This document shows, in pieces, positions 33,916 through 42,899 of a DNA stretch of 64,000 nt (position 1 is its first letter; every line of letters begins with the position of its first letter). A program made the translations under genes and the position numbers. The notes beneath the pieces are model-generated. The model did not search any database. It saw only the letters and a program-made list of their open reading frames with translations, and was not told where the DNA came from. The DNA comes from Mesorhizobium sp. M1B.F.Ca.ET.045.04.1.1 (GTDB lineage: Bacteria; Pseudomonadota; Alphaproteobacteria; Rhizobiales; Rhizobiaceae), in the NCBI RefSeq assembly GCF_003952465.1, contig NZ_CP034448.1, positions 4,317,001-4,381,000 of the forward strand, given 5' to 3'.

Positions 33916-34781
33916 CGCTGCCGCCGCGATTTCGGATCGAGGATGTCGGCGATGCCGTCGCCGAGCAGGTTCAGCCCGAGCACGGTGACGACGATCGCCA
34001 TGCCGGGAAAGATCGCCATCCAGGGCGCCGTCATCATGCGCGTCTGCGCGTCGAACAGCATGCGGCCCCAGCTCGGCATCGGCGGTTGCGCGCCCAAGCC
34101 GACATAGGACAGCCCGGCTTCGGCCAGGATGCCGAGCGCAAATTGGATGGTGCCCTGGACAAGCAGCAGCGTCGCGATGTTGGGCAGGATGTGTTCGACC
34201 GTGATCTCAGTCATGCCTTTGCCGGCGGCGCGGGCGGCAAGGATGAATTCGCGCGGCCAGATCGCCAAAGCGCCGGCGCGGGCGACGCGGGCGAAGACGG
34301 GGATGTTGAAGATGCCGATGGCGATGATGGCATTGACGGCGCCGGGGCCGAAGATGGCGGTGATCATGATCGCCGAGAGCAGCGCCGGGAAGGCGAAGAC
34401 GAGGTCGTTGACGCGCATCAGCGCTTCGTCGGCAAGGCCGCCACGCGCGGCGGCAAAGGCGCCGAGCGGAACGCCGACGCCCATGCCGATGCCCACCGCC
34501 ACCAGCGCCACGGCGATCGAGTTGCGGGCGCCGACCATGATCATCGACAGGATGTCGCGGCCGAAATGATCGGTGCCGAACCAGTGCGCCGGCGAGGGCG
34601 CCTGCGTCTTGTCGGCGATCACCAATCTGGTGACGTCGTAGGGCGTCCAGACGAAGGAGAGGAGCGCAACCGCGGCCACCAGCAGCGTGATGACGAAGCC
34701 GATCAGGAACGAGCGGTTGCGGAAGGCCTTGGCCAGAACCTCTGCAAGCGTTTCCTCGGGCAGGTCGACGCGCATGGTCAT
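33912..34781 (-). CDS. ABC transporter permease, DppC/OppC type
   Basis: 289 residues with about 6 hydrophobic segments. The N-terminal OppC_N helix is at about residues 24-45 and the HWFGTDHFGRDILSMIMVGA motif is typical. The binding-protein-dependent transport loop is at EFILAARAAGKGMTEITVEHIL. It overlaps both neighbours by 4 bases, showing tight coupling in the operon. Confidence 0.9.
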   Translation of the reverse strand: MTMRVDLPEETLAEVLAKAFRNRSFLIGFVITLLVAAVALLSFVWTPYDVTRLVIADKTQAPSPAHWFGTDHFGRDILSMIMVGARNSIAVALVAVGIGMGVGVPLGAFAAARGGLADEALMRVNDLVFAFPALLSAIMITAIFGPGAVNAIIAIGIFNIPVFARVARAGALAIWPREFILAARAAGKGMTEITVEHILPNIATLLLVQGTIQFALGILAEAGLSYVGLGAQPPMPSWGRMLFDAQTRMMTAPWMAIFPGMAIVVTVLGLNLLGDGIADILDPKSRRQR

Positions 34782-35725
34782 TGCCGGCCTCTCAGGCGTG
34801 GATCGACGACGGCATAGGAGAAGTCGACCAGCAGGTTGACGGCGATCACGGCGGCAACCAGGAGCATCACCACGCTCTCGACGACGATCAGGTCGCGCTG
34901 GGTGATCGCCTGGAACACCAGCCGTCCGAGCCCCGGCAGGTAGAAGACATTCTCGATGATGATGGTGCCTGCCAACAGGAAGGCGAATTGCAAGCCGAGG
35001 ATGGTGAGCACCGGGATCATGGCGTTGCGCAGCGCGTGGCGCCAGAGCACGGCGCGGTAGGGCAGGCCCTTGGCGCGGGCGGTGCGGATATAGTCCTCGT
35101 TGAGCACCTCGATCAGCGCCGAGCGGGCAACGCGCGCCAGGATCGCCGCTTGCGGCAGGGCCAGAGCGACGGCCGGCAGCAGCAACGACTTAACCGCCGG
35201 CCAGATGCCTGCACCCCAACCTGGAAAACCGCCGGCCGGCACCAGCCGCAGCCACACGGCGAACAGATAGATCAGCATCAGCGCGAACCAGAAATTCGGC
35301 ACGGCGACGCCGAGCTGGGCCGCGCCCATGGCAAGCGTGTCGCCAGCCCGGCCTTGCCGGCCGGCGGAGAACAGGCCGACCGGAATGGCGATGATCGTCG
35401 ACAGCGCCAGCGGGATCAGCGCCAGCGGCAGGGAAACGACGACGCGTTCGCGCACGAGGTCGATGACGGGAACCGAATAGGTGTAGGAGCGGCCGAAATC
35501 GAGGCTGAGCAGGCCGCCCGCCCAATGCAGGTAGCGCAGGACAAGCGGCGCGTTGAGCCCCATCTGGTTGCGCAGCAGCTCGACCTGGTCGGCGCTGGCG
35601 TTGAAGCCCAGCATCAGGCGCGCCGGGTCGCCAGGGAGGATTTCCATCACCGCGAAAACCACCATCGAGGCCAGCACCAGCGTGATGGCCGCGATAATGA
35701 GACGTTTTACGAGGTAGGCGGTCAT
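34778..35725 (-). CDS. ABC transporter permease, DppB/OppB type
   Basis: 315 residues from ATG 35725. The N-terminal helix (LIIAAITLVLASMVVFAVME) is followed by LPGDPARLMLG, and the loop motif DYIRTARAKGLPYRAVLWRH marks contact with the ATPase. It pairs with the DppC-type permease. A longer in-frame N-terminus reads into the upstream palindromic repeat and is rejected. Confidence 0.9.
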   Translation of the reverse strand: MTAYLVKRLIIAAITLVLASMVVFAVMEILPGDPARLMLGFNASADQVELLRNQMGLNAPLVLRYLHWAGGLLSLDFGRSYTYSVPVIDLVRERVVVSLPLALIPLALSTIIAIPVGLFSAGRQGRAGDTLAMGAAQLGVAVPNFWFALMLIYLFAVWLRLVPAGGFPGWGAGIWPAVKSLLLPAVALALPQAAILARVARSALIEVLNEDYIRTARAKGLPYRAVLWRHALRNAMIPVLTILGLQFAFLLAGTIIIENVFYLPGLGRLVFQAITQRDLIVVESVVMLLVAAVIAVNLLVDFSYAVVDPRLRGRQ

Positions 35726-35777
35726 GGGAAGCCTGCGGCCTTTGCGCTCGCAAAGGCCTGGCAAAGGTTTCGTTCCT

Positions 35778-35943
35778 TCACACCCCCCTCTGTCCTGCCG
35801 GACATCTCCCCCGCAAGGGGGGAGATTGTGCTCTTGCAACGGCTCTCGCCAATCGCCAACGTTGCAGGACTGGCGGCAAGGGTGAAGTTGCTAATCTCCC
35901 CCCTTGTGGGGGAGATGCCCGGCAGGGCAGAGGGGGGTGTGAC
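35778..35943. repeat. Palindromic intergenic repeat between permease and binding-protein genes
   Basis: The ends are inverted copies of about 50 bases: TCACACCCCCCTCTGTCCTG at the left and CAGAGGGGGGTGTGA at the right, with GGGGGGAGATT / AATCTCCCCCC inside. It is a rhizobial MITE-like mosaic. It lies inside the operon and could act as an RNA processing or attenuation point between the abundant binding protein and the membrane subunits. Confidence 0.8.
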
Positions 35944-35969
35944 GGAGCGCAAAGTTCGCCTTTAGGCCG

Positions 35970-37448
35970 TCAATCCGTCCACTTCACCTTGGTCAGATCG
36001 TTGGCCTGGATCGGTGCATTCTCCCACAGGCCTTGCAGCTTGGCGTCCCAGACGCCGACCTTCGGCAGCTCGTACAGGAAGCCGACCACGGCGTCGTCTG
36101 CCAGGATCTTCTGCGCTTCGCCGAGCAGTTGTTTGCGCTTGGCTTCGTCGGAGGTGAGGTTGAGGTCGGCGATGATCTTGTCGAAGGTCTGGTTGTCGTA
36201 GTTGAAGTAATAGTCCTTGCGCGAATAGATATCGATGTCGTTCGGCTCGGTATGCGAGACGATGGTCAGGTCATAGTCCTTCTTGGTGAAGACCTGATCC
36301 AGCCACTGCGCCCATTCGACCGGAATGATCTCCAGGTCGATGCCGACTTCGCGCAGCTCGGAGGCGATGATCTCGCCACCGAGTCGCGCATAGGAAGGCG
36401 GCGGCAGCTTCAGCGTTGCCTTGAAGCCGTTTTCGAGACCGGCTTCCTTGAGCAGTTCCTTGGCTTTGTCGACATTGTGCGGATAGAGGCCGGTGAGATC
36501 CACATAATCCTTGTTGGCGGGCGACATATGCGAGCCGATCGGCACGCCGAGGCCCGCCGAAGCGCCGTCGATGATCGCCTTGCGGTCGAGCGCGAAGGAG
36601 ATCGCCTGCCTGACCTGCAGCTTGTCGAAGGGCGGCTTCTTGTTGTTGATCGAAAGAATCGTCTCGCCTTCGGTCGCGCCGATCACCACCTTGAAACGCG
36701 GGTCGTCCTTGACCTGGGAGACGCTGTCCGGATCGAAGAAGGGAAAGGCCTGGATGTCGCCGGAGAGCAGCGCCGGCACGGCGGCGGCGGCGTCCGGAAC
36801 AATGCGGAACTCGACCTTGTCGAGGAACACCGGCGCGCCCCAATAATTGTCGGCCTTCACAAGCGTGATCGATGAGCCCTTGGCCCAGTTCTGGAACTTG
36901 AAGGGGCCTGTGCCGATCGGCTTTTCCTTGTTGGCGTCGGCCGATTTCGGCGACACGATCACCGCGTCGCCCCAGCCCATATTGTAGAGGAGGGAGCCTT
37001 GCGGGTTCTTCAGCGTCACCTTGACGGTGGCCGGGTCGACGACGTCGACCTTGTCGATCTGCGCGAACAGGCCCTTTTGCGCATTGACCGAATTGTCCGC
37101 GCGGGCGCGGTCGAGCGAGAATTTCACGTCGTCAGCGCTGAAGTCGCTGCCGTCGTGGAATTTGACGCCGGTGTGCAGCTTGAAAGTGTAAGTCTTGCCG
37201 TCATCCGAGATGGTCCAGCTTTCGGCAAGGTCGGGTAGAACCTCGCCGTTCGGGCCGACGCGGGTGAGGCCCTCGAAGACATTGGCGTAGAGCACTTCGT
37301 CGATCGCGGCGGCGGCGCCGGCGGTCGGATCGAGATGCGGGGGTTCGAGCGGAATACCGATGACGAGATCGGTGCGCGCCGCAAACGCCGACGCGGCGGC
37401 GGCGAATGACAGCACGGCCGCGGCGAAAATGGTCTTCCACAATTTCAT
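35970..37448 (-). CDS. ABC transporter substrate-binding protein, peptide/opine family 5
   Basis: 492 residues from ATG 37448 with GGGAG upstream. A Sec signal peptide (KLWKTIFAAAVLSFAAAASA, cleavage near AFA) precedes an SBP_bac_5 domain. Family blocks include PHLDPTAGAAAAIDEVLYAN, YTFKLHTGVKFHDGSDFSAD and ALDRKAIIDGASAGLG. The ligand is likely a peptide or other amino-acid-derived compound. The M20 hydrolase gene upstream in the operon suggests an N-acylated ligand. Confidence 0.9.
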   Translation of the reverse strand: MKLWKTIFAAAVLSFAAAASAFAARTDLVIGIPLEPPHLDPTAGAAAAIDEVLYANVFEGLTRVGPNGEVLPDLAESWTISDDGKTYTFKLHTGVKFHDGSDFSADDVKFSLDRARADNSVNAQKGLFAQIDKVDVVDPATVKVTLKNPQGSLLYNMGWGDAVIVSPKSADANKEKPIGTGPFKFQNWAKGSSITLVKADNYWGAPVFLDKVEFRIVPDAAAAVPALLSGDIQAFPFFDPDSVSQVKDDPRFKVVIGATEGETILSINNKKPPFDKLQVRQAISFALDRKAIIDGASAGLGVPIGSHMSPANKDYVDLTGLYPHNVDKAKELLKEAGLENGFKATLKLPPPSYARLGGEIIASELREVGIDLEIIPVEWAQWLDQVFTKKDYDLTIVSHTEPNDIDIYSRKDYYFNYDNQTFDKIIADLNLTSDEAKRKQLLGEAQKILADDAVVGFLYELPKVGVWDAKLQGLWENAPIQANDLTKVKWTD

Positions 37449-37566
37449 CGCTGAACTCCCATGGGCTGAGATTTTGCGCAAACCCGGCGGATAGAAGCCT
37501 GATTTGCCTTGCGAGTAAATTGCGTTTCGTGCTGCCGGGCAGCGCCGGGAGAAATGTTTTTCCTGA

Positions 37567-38844
37567 TCAATCAGCCGTACCGCGCAGCAGCACGTTGAGG
37601 CCGATCGCCATGACCTTGGCCGATTCCACCATGTCGGCGATACCGACCCACTCATCCGGCCGGTGGGCGAGATCGAGAATGCCGGGGCCGTAGGCAATGC
37701 AGTCGTAGATGTGGCCGATGCGGGCGACGTGCTTCTGGTCATAGGTGCCGGGCGAGATCACGTAGTCCGGCTCGCGGTCGAAGATTTCCATGATGCCTTG
37801 CGCGACAGCCTTCACCACCGGCGCGTCGCGCTCTGTCATCAGCGGCAGCACTTCCATCAGGTCGCGGATTTCGTAGTCGAATTTCTTCCGCTCGCGCTTC
37901 AACCGTTCGAGGATGCCGGTGACTTCGCCCTTGACCGTGGCCAGCTCTTCCTCGAGCAGGAAGCGGCGGTCGATGGTCAGCCGGCAGGAATCCGGCACGT
38001 TGGGCGAGGGCAGTCCCGGCCGGAAATCCTCGGTCTGGCCGCCATGAATCGAATTGATGTTCATGGTCGAGCGCCTGGCGCCCTCGGGCACCACCGGCAT
38101 GCGCGTCACCTTGCGGTCGAGCGCCGGGAAGAGTTCGTCCTCGAAGGCCTGCAGCACGGCGCCCATATGGCGCACCGCATTGTCGCCGAGGAACGGCATC
38201 GAGCCATGCGCGATCTCGCCTTTGGTTTCTATTTCGGCCCACCAGACGCCGCGATGACCAAGGCAGATGCGGTCCTTGTTCAGCGGCTCCGGAATGATGA
38301 CGTGGTCGACCTTCGGCTTCGAGAAATAGCCGAGCTTGGCCAGATGCGCGACACCGCCGAAGCCGCCGGACTCCTCGTCGACCGTGCCCGATATCTCGAT
38401 GGCGCCGGGAAAGTCGGGATAGACCTCCATGAACGCTTCGGCGGCGACGACTGAAGCGGCGAGCCCGCCCTTCATGTCGCAGGCGCCGCGGCCATAGACC
38501 CTGCCGTCCTTCACCAGGCCGGCGAAGGGGTCGACCGTCCAGCCTTCGCCGGCCTCGACCACATCGATATGCGAGTTGAAATGCACGCAGGCTCCGGGCG
38601 AGCGGCCTTTGAGCCGGGCGACGACGTTGACGCGCGGGTAGCGGTCGGTGTCGCCGGGCGTGCCTTCGGCGCGGATGAACTCGGTCTCGAAGCCGAGCTT
38701 CCTCATGCGGGCGCCAAGATATTCTGCGCATGGCCGATAGGCCTCGCCGGGCGGATTGACGGTCGGAAAGCGGATCAGGTCGGCGGTCAGCGCGACCAGG
38801 TCGTCGACCCGGTCATCAATGGCCTTGAGGAGTCGTTCATTCAT
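37567..38844 (-). CDS. M20 family metallohydrolase (ArgE/DapE type)
   Basis: 425 residues from ATG 38844. The di-zinc hydrolase motifs are visible: HFNSHIDVVEAGEGW, GRGACDMKGGLAAS, DEESGGFGG, and a C-terminal GPG block with the last His (DLAHRPDEW). It cleaves an amide bond such as an N-acyl amino acid or dipeptide in the cytoplasm. As the first gene of the transporter operon, it probably processes the imported ligand. The exact substrate is not determinable; the name acetylornithine deacetylase is only family-level. Confidence 0.85.
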   Translation of the reverse strand: MNERLLKAIDDRVDDLVALTADLIRFPTVNPPGEAYRPCAEYLGARMRKLGFETEFIRAEGTPGDTDRYPRVNVVARLKGRSPGACVHFNSHIDVVEAGEGWTVDPFAGLVKDGRVYGRGACDMKGGLAASVVAAEAFMEVYPDFPGAIEISGTVDEESGGFGGVAHLAKLGYFSKPKVDHVIIPEPLNKDRICLGHRGVWWAEIETKGEIAHGSMPFLGDNAVRHMGAVLQAFEDELFPALDRKVTRMPVVPEGARRSTMNINSIHGGQTEDFRPGLPSPNVPDSCRLTIDRRFLLEEELATVKGEVTGILERLKRERKKFDYEIRDLMEVLPLMTERDAPVVKAVAQGIMEIFDREPDYVISPGTYDQKHVARIGHIYDCIAYGPGILDLAHRPDEWVGIADMVESAKVMAIGLNVLLRGTAD

Positions 38845-39103
38845 GCGGCGGATTGAAGGAGGAACTCGGTGCTTTTGCAAGCAACCAGTCGCTCATTGCC
38901 ACATAACGGTCGCGTATGGCCCAAGACCGGCTAAACCTTCGGGCGTGCGTGTCGTGCCGGCAACTATGGCGGGAAAATCATTCAAATTCGCCGCATCGGA
39001 TTGGCGGTTTCGTCAAGGAGTGTGTGGTACTTAACGCACCTGCCGGCAAAATGATGGAAAAGAACCACGTGATGGCAAGGGGCAATCGAAGGGGTTTGAT
39101 CGC

Positions 39104-39535
39104 ATGAAGAAGTCCGTTCTCATGGCAGCCGTGCTGGCAACCGCGCTGCTTGGCACATCTTTTGCCGGCCGGGCGGCCTCGCTGGTCGCCAACATCGACG
39201 TTTCCACGCAGACGATGACCGTCAGCAAATATGGTCAGGTGCTCTACCGCTGGAACGTATCGACCGCGCGCAAGGGCTACTTCACGCCGCGCGGCAGCTA
39301 TCGTCCGCAGTGGACGGCCCGGATGTGGTACTCGCGTAAATACGAGATGTCTCCGATGCCTTATTCGGTGTTCTTCCGCGGCGGTTATGCCATCCACGGC
39401 ACGGGCGCCGTAAAGTATCTCGGACGCCCAGCCTCGCATGGCTGCGTGCGCCTGCACACGGTCAATGCCGCAACTTTCTACTCGATGGTCAAGGAAATCG
39501 GCTTCGGCAACACGCGGATCGTTGTCACCGACTGA
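39104..39535 (+). CDS. L,D-transpeptidase (YkuD domain)
   Basis: 143 residues with a Sec signal peptide (first 24 residues). The YkuD catalytic block is YAIHGT followed by the nucleophile region SHGCVRLH near the C-terminus. It forms 3-3 cross-links in peptidoglycan or attaches proteins to it in the periplasm. The protein is short and has no LysM domain. A perfect palindrome follows as terminator. Confidence 0.9.
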   Translation: MKKSVLMAAVLATALLGTSFAGRAASLVANIDVSTQTMTVSKYGQVLYRWNVSTARKGYFTPRGSYRPQWTARMWYSRKYEMSPMPYSVFFRGGYAIHGTGAVKYLGRPASHGCVRLHTVNAATFYSMVKEIGFGNTRIVVTD

Positions 39536-39558
39536 AACGGCCGGAAAAGGCTCGCTGA

Positions 39559-39590
39559 TGGCCGCAGGCAGCAATTGCTGCCTGCGGCCA
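39559..39590. terminator. Perfect 32-base palindrome after the L,D-transpeptidase gene
   Basis: TGGCCGCAGGCAGCAA and TTGCTGCCTGCGGCCA are exact inverse complements with no spacer. It lies 23 bases after the stop codon, with GTCCTTT following. It is likely a terminator or mRNA 3' stabiliser. Confidence 0.65.
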
Positions 39591-39731
39591 GTCCTTTCGG
39601 GGCGTTGCAGCAATGTCTCACATGCCTCGAAAAACAACGGTTTACTCTGTCACTGATCATCGCCGAAGCTGGTTTGCATGACGCGGCGGTGGTAAATACG
39701 AAGCGTTAATTCTGGCTGCTTGGGGACTATG

Positions 39732-40574
39732 ATGTATCGATTTCTTTTGAGCGCCGCTATCGCGGCAACGGCGACTTCGGCTTTCGCTGCGGACACTCCG
39801 GTTGTTCTGGACCAGGAACTCGCCCAACCGCATATATCAGGTTATGGCGAAGTTTATCTCGGCGGTATTTATTTCGCGACTCCCGGGGACGACGCAGACG
39901 GCACGACTGCCGGTGGCGCCGCTCGAATCAATTTCCCGATCGACGCCCGCTGGAACATCCAGACCGATGCGGTGATCGATTCGCTCTGGATCGAAGGCAC
40001 GAACATCTACAGCTACGGCGGCGCGATCCACGGCTACTGGCGCGATCCGAGCTCGTATGCGCTCGGCGGCTTTGCCACGATCAACGGATATGGCGGCGAT
40101 GAGTTTATTAGCGATGCGGATCTGTACACTTTCACCGTGGGCCCAGAAGCGCAGGCCTATTTCGGCAATGTGACACTCTACGGCCAAGTCTACTACGGCC
40201 AGTTGCGGGCAGGCGGCGCATCCGAGCATTTCGATAATTGGGGCGGCCGTGGCGTCGTGCGGTATTTCGCGCAGGACGATCTGCGCTTCGACGGTGAACT
40301 CGGCTTCTCGCGGCTGTCCGGCTTTGGCGGGCATTTCGATACTGTCACGGCGGCGTTGCAGGCTACCTATCGGTTCTCGGGGACCCCTTGGTCAGCGTTT
40401 GGCCGCTATCAACTGGACCACCTGACATTCTCGGAAGGTTCGGGCAGCGTTAACATCCACAAATATGTGATCGGGCTGCGGGCAAGCTTCGGTTCGGATA
40501 CGCTGCTCTCCGAAGACCGCAACGGCGCCACGATGGACACGTATCGACCCAACTTCACGATACCGTTCCTCTAG
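39732..40574 (+). CDS. Outer-membrane beta-barrel protein, function unknown
   Basis: 280 residues. A signal peptide (YRFLLSAAIAATATSAFAAD) is followed by alternating Tyr/Gly/Phe-rich strands and a C-terminal NFTIPFL, typical of outer-membrane barrels. The pattern of a central GGF/GGAIHGYW repeat and even strand spacing suggests a 12-16-strand barrel. No specific family is recognised; BcsS-like and opacity-like proteins are possible. ATG 39732 has GGGGA 5 bases upstream. Confidence 0.65.
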   Translation: MYRFLLSAAIAATATSAFAADTPVVLDQELAQPHISGYGEVYLGGIYFATPGDDADGTTAGGAARINFPIDARWNIQTDAVIDSLWIEGTNIYSYGGAIHGYWRDPSSYALGGFATINGYGGDEFISDADLYTFTVGPEAQAYFGNVTLYGQVYYGQLRAGGASEHFDNWGGRGVVRYFAQDDLRFDGELGFSRLSGFGGHFDTVTAALQATYRFSGTPWSAFGRYQLDHLTFSEGSGSVNIHKYVIGLRASFGSDTLLSEDRNGATMDTYRPNFTIPFL

Positions 40575-40622
40575 AGCATGATGCCGAAAAGTGTGGAGCG
40601 GTTTTCGGACGACATCATGCTC
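40574..40622. repeat. Rhizobial intergenic palindrome, copy 3
   Basis: GAGCATGATG and CATCATGCTC are inverted ends around CCGAAAAGTG and GGTTTTCGG. Its first base is the last base of the outer-membrane protein stop codon. Confidence 0.8.
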
Positions 40623-40635
40623 TATCTCTTTGATT

Positions 40636-40686
40636 TAGAGCCGGATTCAGATTTCAGGTCGACTCGACCTGAAATCATCCGGCTCT
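40636..40686. repeat. Second intergenic palindrome
   Basis: TAGAGCCGGAT and ATCCGGCTCTA are inverted ends around GATTTCAGGTCGA and TCGACCTGAAATC. It adjoins the copy-3 repeat. Confidence 0.75.
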
Positions 40687-40722
40687 AGGATAGCTCAGCC
40701 AGTTCAGGTCGCCTGAAATCAG

Positions 40723-40751
40723 AGCCGCGAAGAGCGATCTTCGCGGCTTTT
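40723..40751 (+). terminator. Intrinsic terminator downstream of the outer-membrane protein gene
   Basis: AGCCGCGAAGA and TCTTCGCGGCT form an 11-base perfect stem around GCGA, followed by TTT. It also lies downstream of the convergent lpxXL gene. Confidence 0.8.
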
Positions 40752-40841
40752 CCTTGCGCAGACACCGGCACTTTTGCCCTCGGGCTGAGTTGATCAAGTC
40801 GGAGAAACGGCGCTGAGCGTTTTGAGATATCACCCGAAGGC

Positions 40842-41827
40842 TCAACTGACCTCTTTGGCCCGCCCGCGTTTGCGGCGCCGTCCGCTCATCTCCCAGCGCT
40901 TGTGGAACCACATCCACTGTCCGGGGTCCTCGCGCACCCAGCGTTCGACGACGTCGGCGAGCAACTGGGTGGTGGCTTGGACATCGACGCTGCCGCCTCC
41001 GGTGCGCGGCAAGGTCAGCTTGTCTTCGATCTCGAGGCGGAAGCGATTTCCCGGCAGCCTGACGCAGCGCGCCGGGTAGACATCGCAGTCATAGTGGCGG
41101 GCGAGCATGCCCAGCACCGGATTGCTCTGGCAGGAGCGGCCGAAGAAGGTCGTCTCGACGCCGTTCGTGAATTTCTGGTCGACCAGAACGCCGATATTGC
41201 CGCCGTTCTCCAGGATTGCCGCGAGGGCGAACGACGCGCCGGTCGAGGAGGGCAGCAGGCCCCCATGGTCGAGCGGCGCGTCGAATGGATGTAGTCGGCA
41301 AGGTATGGGTTGTTCGGCGGGCGGAACAGCGCGGTGATGTTCATGCCGAAGGTGGCGGCGGCGACCGGCAGCAGCTCAAAATTGCCGAGATGGCCGGTGA
41401 ACAGGATATGCGGCTTCTTCTCGCCGGCTATCTCGACGAAATGGTCGATGCCGCGAACCTCGACCCGGCCCGGCTTGGTGGCATTCGGGTCGAAATCGAA
41501 GAGGGCGTCGAGGAAGATGTATTCGGCCGCCAGCCGGGCCATATTGCCCCACATATCGGAAGCGATGGCCTCGATCTCGGCATCGCTCTTTTCCGGATAG
41601 GCTAGACGCAGATTGTTCACGGCCACCCGATGCCGCCCGACCAATGGCCCGATGCGGCGGGCGACGCGGTCGGCGAAGTTGAGCGCCCTGTCCGGCGGCA
41701 ATAGGCGCAGGAGCCAGATCATCGACATGGCAAGCCGCGCCACCAGCCAGTGCTCCATCTGGCGCAGCCGCCGGCCGTAGCGGAACATGAAGTCCCGGCG
41801 GGCTTTCTTGAGCACCTTGCCGACCAT
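40842..41827 (-). pseudogene. lpxXL: lpxXL-like lipid A acyltransferase gene with a one-base frameshift
   Basis: The intact reading would be about 328 residues of an LpxL/HtrB-type acyltransferase. In rhizobia LpxXL adds the very-long-chain 27-hydroxyoctacosanoate to lipid A. The N-terminal half, including the catalytic HLGNFE, reads in one frame to DYIHSTRRSTMG. The C-terminal half (LLPSSTGASFALAAILENGG to the stop at 40842) is in another. The break is at the G5 run on the minus strand (41260-41264), where six Gs would restore the frame. As written the protein is about 271 residues with a wrong C-terminus. It may be a real mutation, phase variation or a sequencing error. Confidence 0.8.
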
Positions 41828-41832
41828 CTGCC

Positions 41833-42861
41833 TTACGAAACGCGCAGGATGATCTTGCCGAAGACGTCGCGGCCTTCCATGCGCTTCAGCGCTGCATCGA
41901 TGTCGTCGAAGCCGACTTCGGTATCGATGACCGGAGCAACGAGGCCAGCCGCCATCTTCTGCATGGCATTGGCCATGTTCTCCATGCGGCAGCCGAAGGA
42001 GCCGAGCAGCTTCAACTGCTGCTGGAAAAGCTGCATCAGGTTGATCTGCGTCGACACGCCGGATGTCGAGCCGCAGGTGACGAGACGGCCGCCGCGCTTC
42101 AAGCACAGCATCGAGCCGGCGAAGGTGTCGGCGCCGACATGCTCGAAGACGACGTCGACGCCCCTCTTCTTGGTCAGCTTGCGCACCACGCCTTCGAAAC
42201 GGTCCTCGCGATAGTTGATGACGTGGTCGGCGCCAAGCGCCTTCGCCTTGTCGATCTTGTCGTTCGATCCGACCGTGGTGATGACCGTGCAACCCATGCG
42301 CTTCGCCAGCTGGATGGCGGCGGTGCCGATGCCAGAGCCGCCGGCATGGACGAGAATGGTCTCGCCGGGCTCGATCTTCGCGTTGTCGAACAGCATGTGC
42401 TCGACGGTGCCGAAGGTGACGGGCGCGACCGCCGCGCCGATTTCGGTGACGCCGGGCGGAGCGGGCACCAGCAGCCGCGCGGGCAGGTTGATCTTCTCCT
42501 GCGCGAAGCCGTCGAGGTGGAAGCCGTGGACGCCGGAGACATGCTCGCAGAGATTGTCTCGGCCTTCGCGGCAGGCGCGGCAGAGCCCGCAGGTGCGCGC
42601 GCCATAGATCGACACCAACTGCCCGGGCAGGAGGTTGGAAACACCAGGTCCGATCGCCTCGACCTCGCCGGAGGCCTCGGCGCCGACGACCAGCGGCAGC
42701 TTGCGCTTGGCGAAGGCCATGCCGCGCCAGCCCCAGACGTCGATATGGTTGAGCGCCACCGCCTTGATGCGGAGAGTCACTTCGCCCAGCGAAGGCGGCG
42801 GGGGAGGCGGCAGGTCCACCGTTTCAAGGCGGCGGTCCTCGATAAGTTGCAATGCGCGCAT
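41833..42861 (-). CDS. adh2XL: Zinc-binding alcohol dehydrogenase-like protein of the AcpXL cluster
   Basis: 342 residues of the MDR/quinone-oxidoreductase type. There is an N-terminal GroES-like domain, a four-Cys structural zinc loop (ARTCGLCRACREGRDNLC), and a Rossmann domain with HAGGSGIGTAAIQLAKRMG. The gene lies between fabF1XL and lpxXL in the order known for rhizobial very-long-chain fatty-acid clusters, so it likely acts in making 27-hydroxyoctacosanoyl-AcpXL. The exact redox step is not established. Its stop is 5 bases before the lpxXL start. Confidence 0.85.
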   Translation of the reverse strand: MRALQLIEDRRLETVDLPPPPPPSLGEVTLRIKAVALNHIDVWGWRGMAFAKRKLPLVVGAEASGEVEAIGPGVSNLLPGQLVSIYGARTCGLCRACREGRDNLCEHVSGVHGFHLDGFAQEKINLPARLLVPAPPGVTEIGAAVAPVTFGTVEHMLFDNAKIEPGETILVHAGGSGIGTAAIQLAKRMGCTVITTVGSNDKIDKAKALGADHVINYREDRFEGVVRKLTKKRGVDVVFEHVGADTFAGSMLCLKRGGRLVTCGSTSGVSTQINLMQLFQQQLKLLGSFGCRMENMANAMQKMAAGLVAPVIDTEVGFDDIDAALKRMEGRDVFGKIILRVS

Positions 42862-42899
42862 TTGGCCTGTCGGTGCTGTGGACGCGGAAAAAAGTCCGC

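Noticed and set aside
35726..35839. N-terminal extension of the DppB-type permease
   Set aside because: The extension is translated from a palindromic intergenic repeat, and the family start fits ATG 35725.
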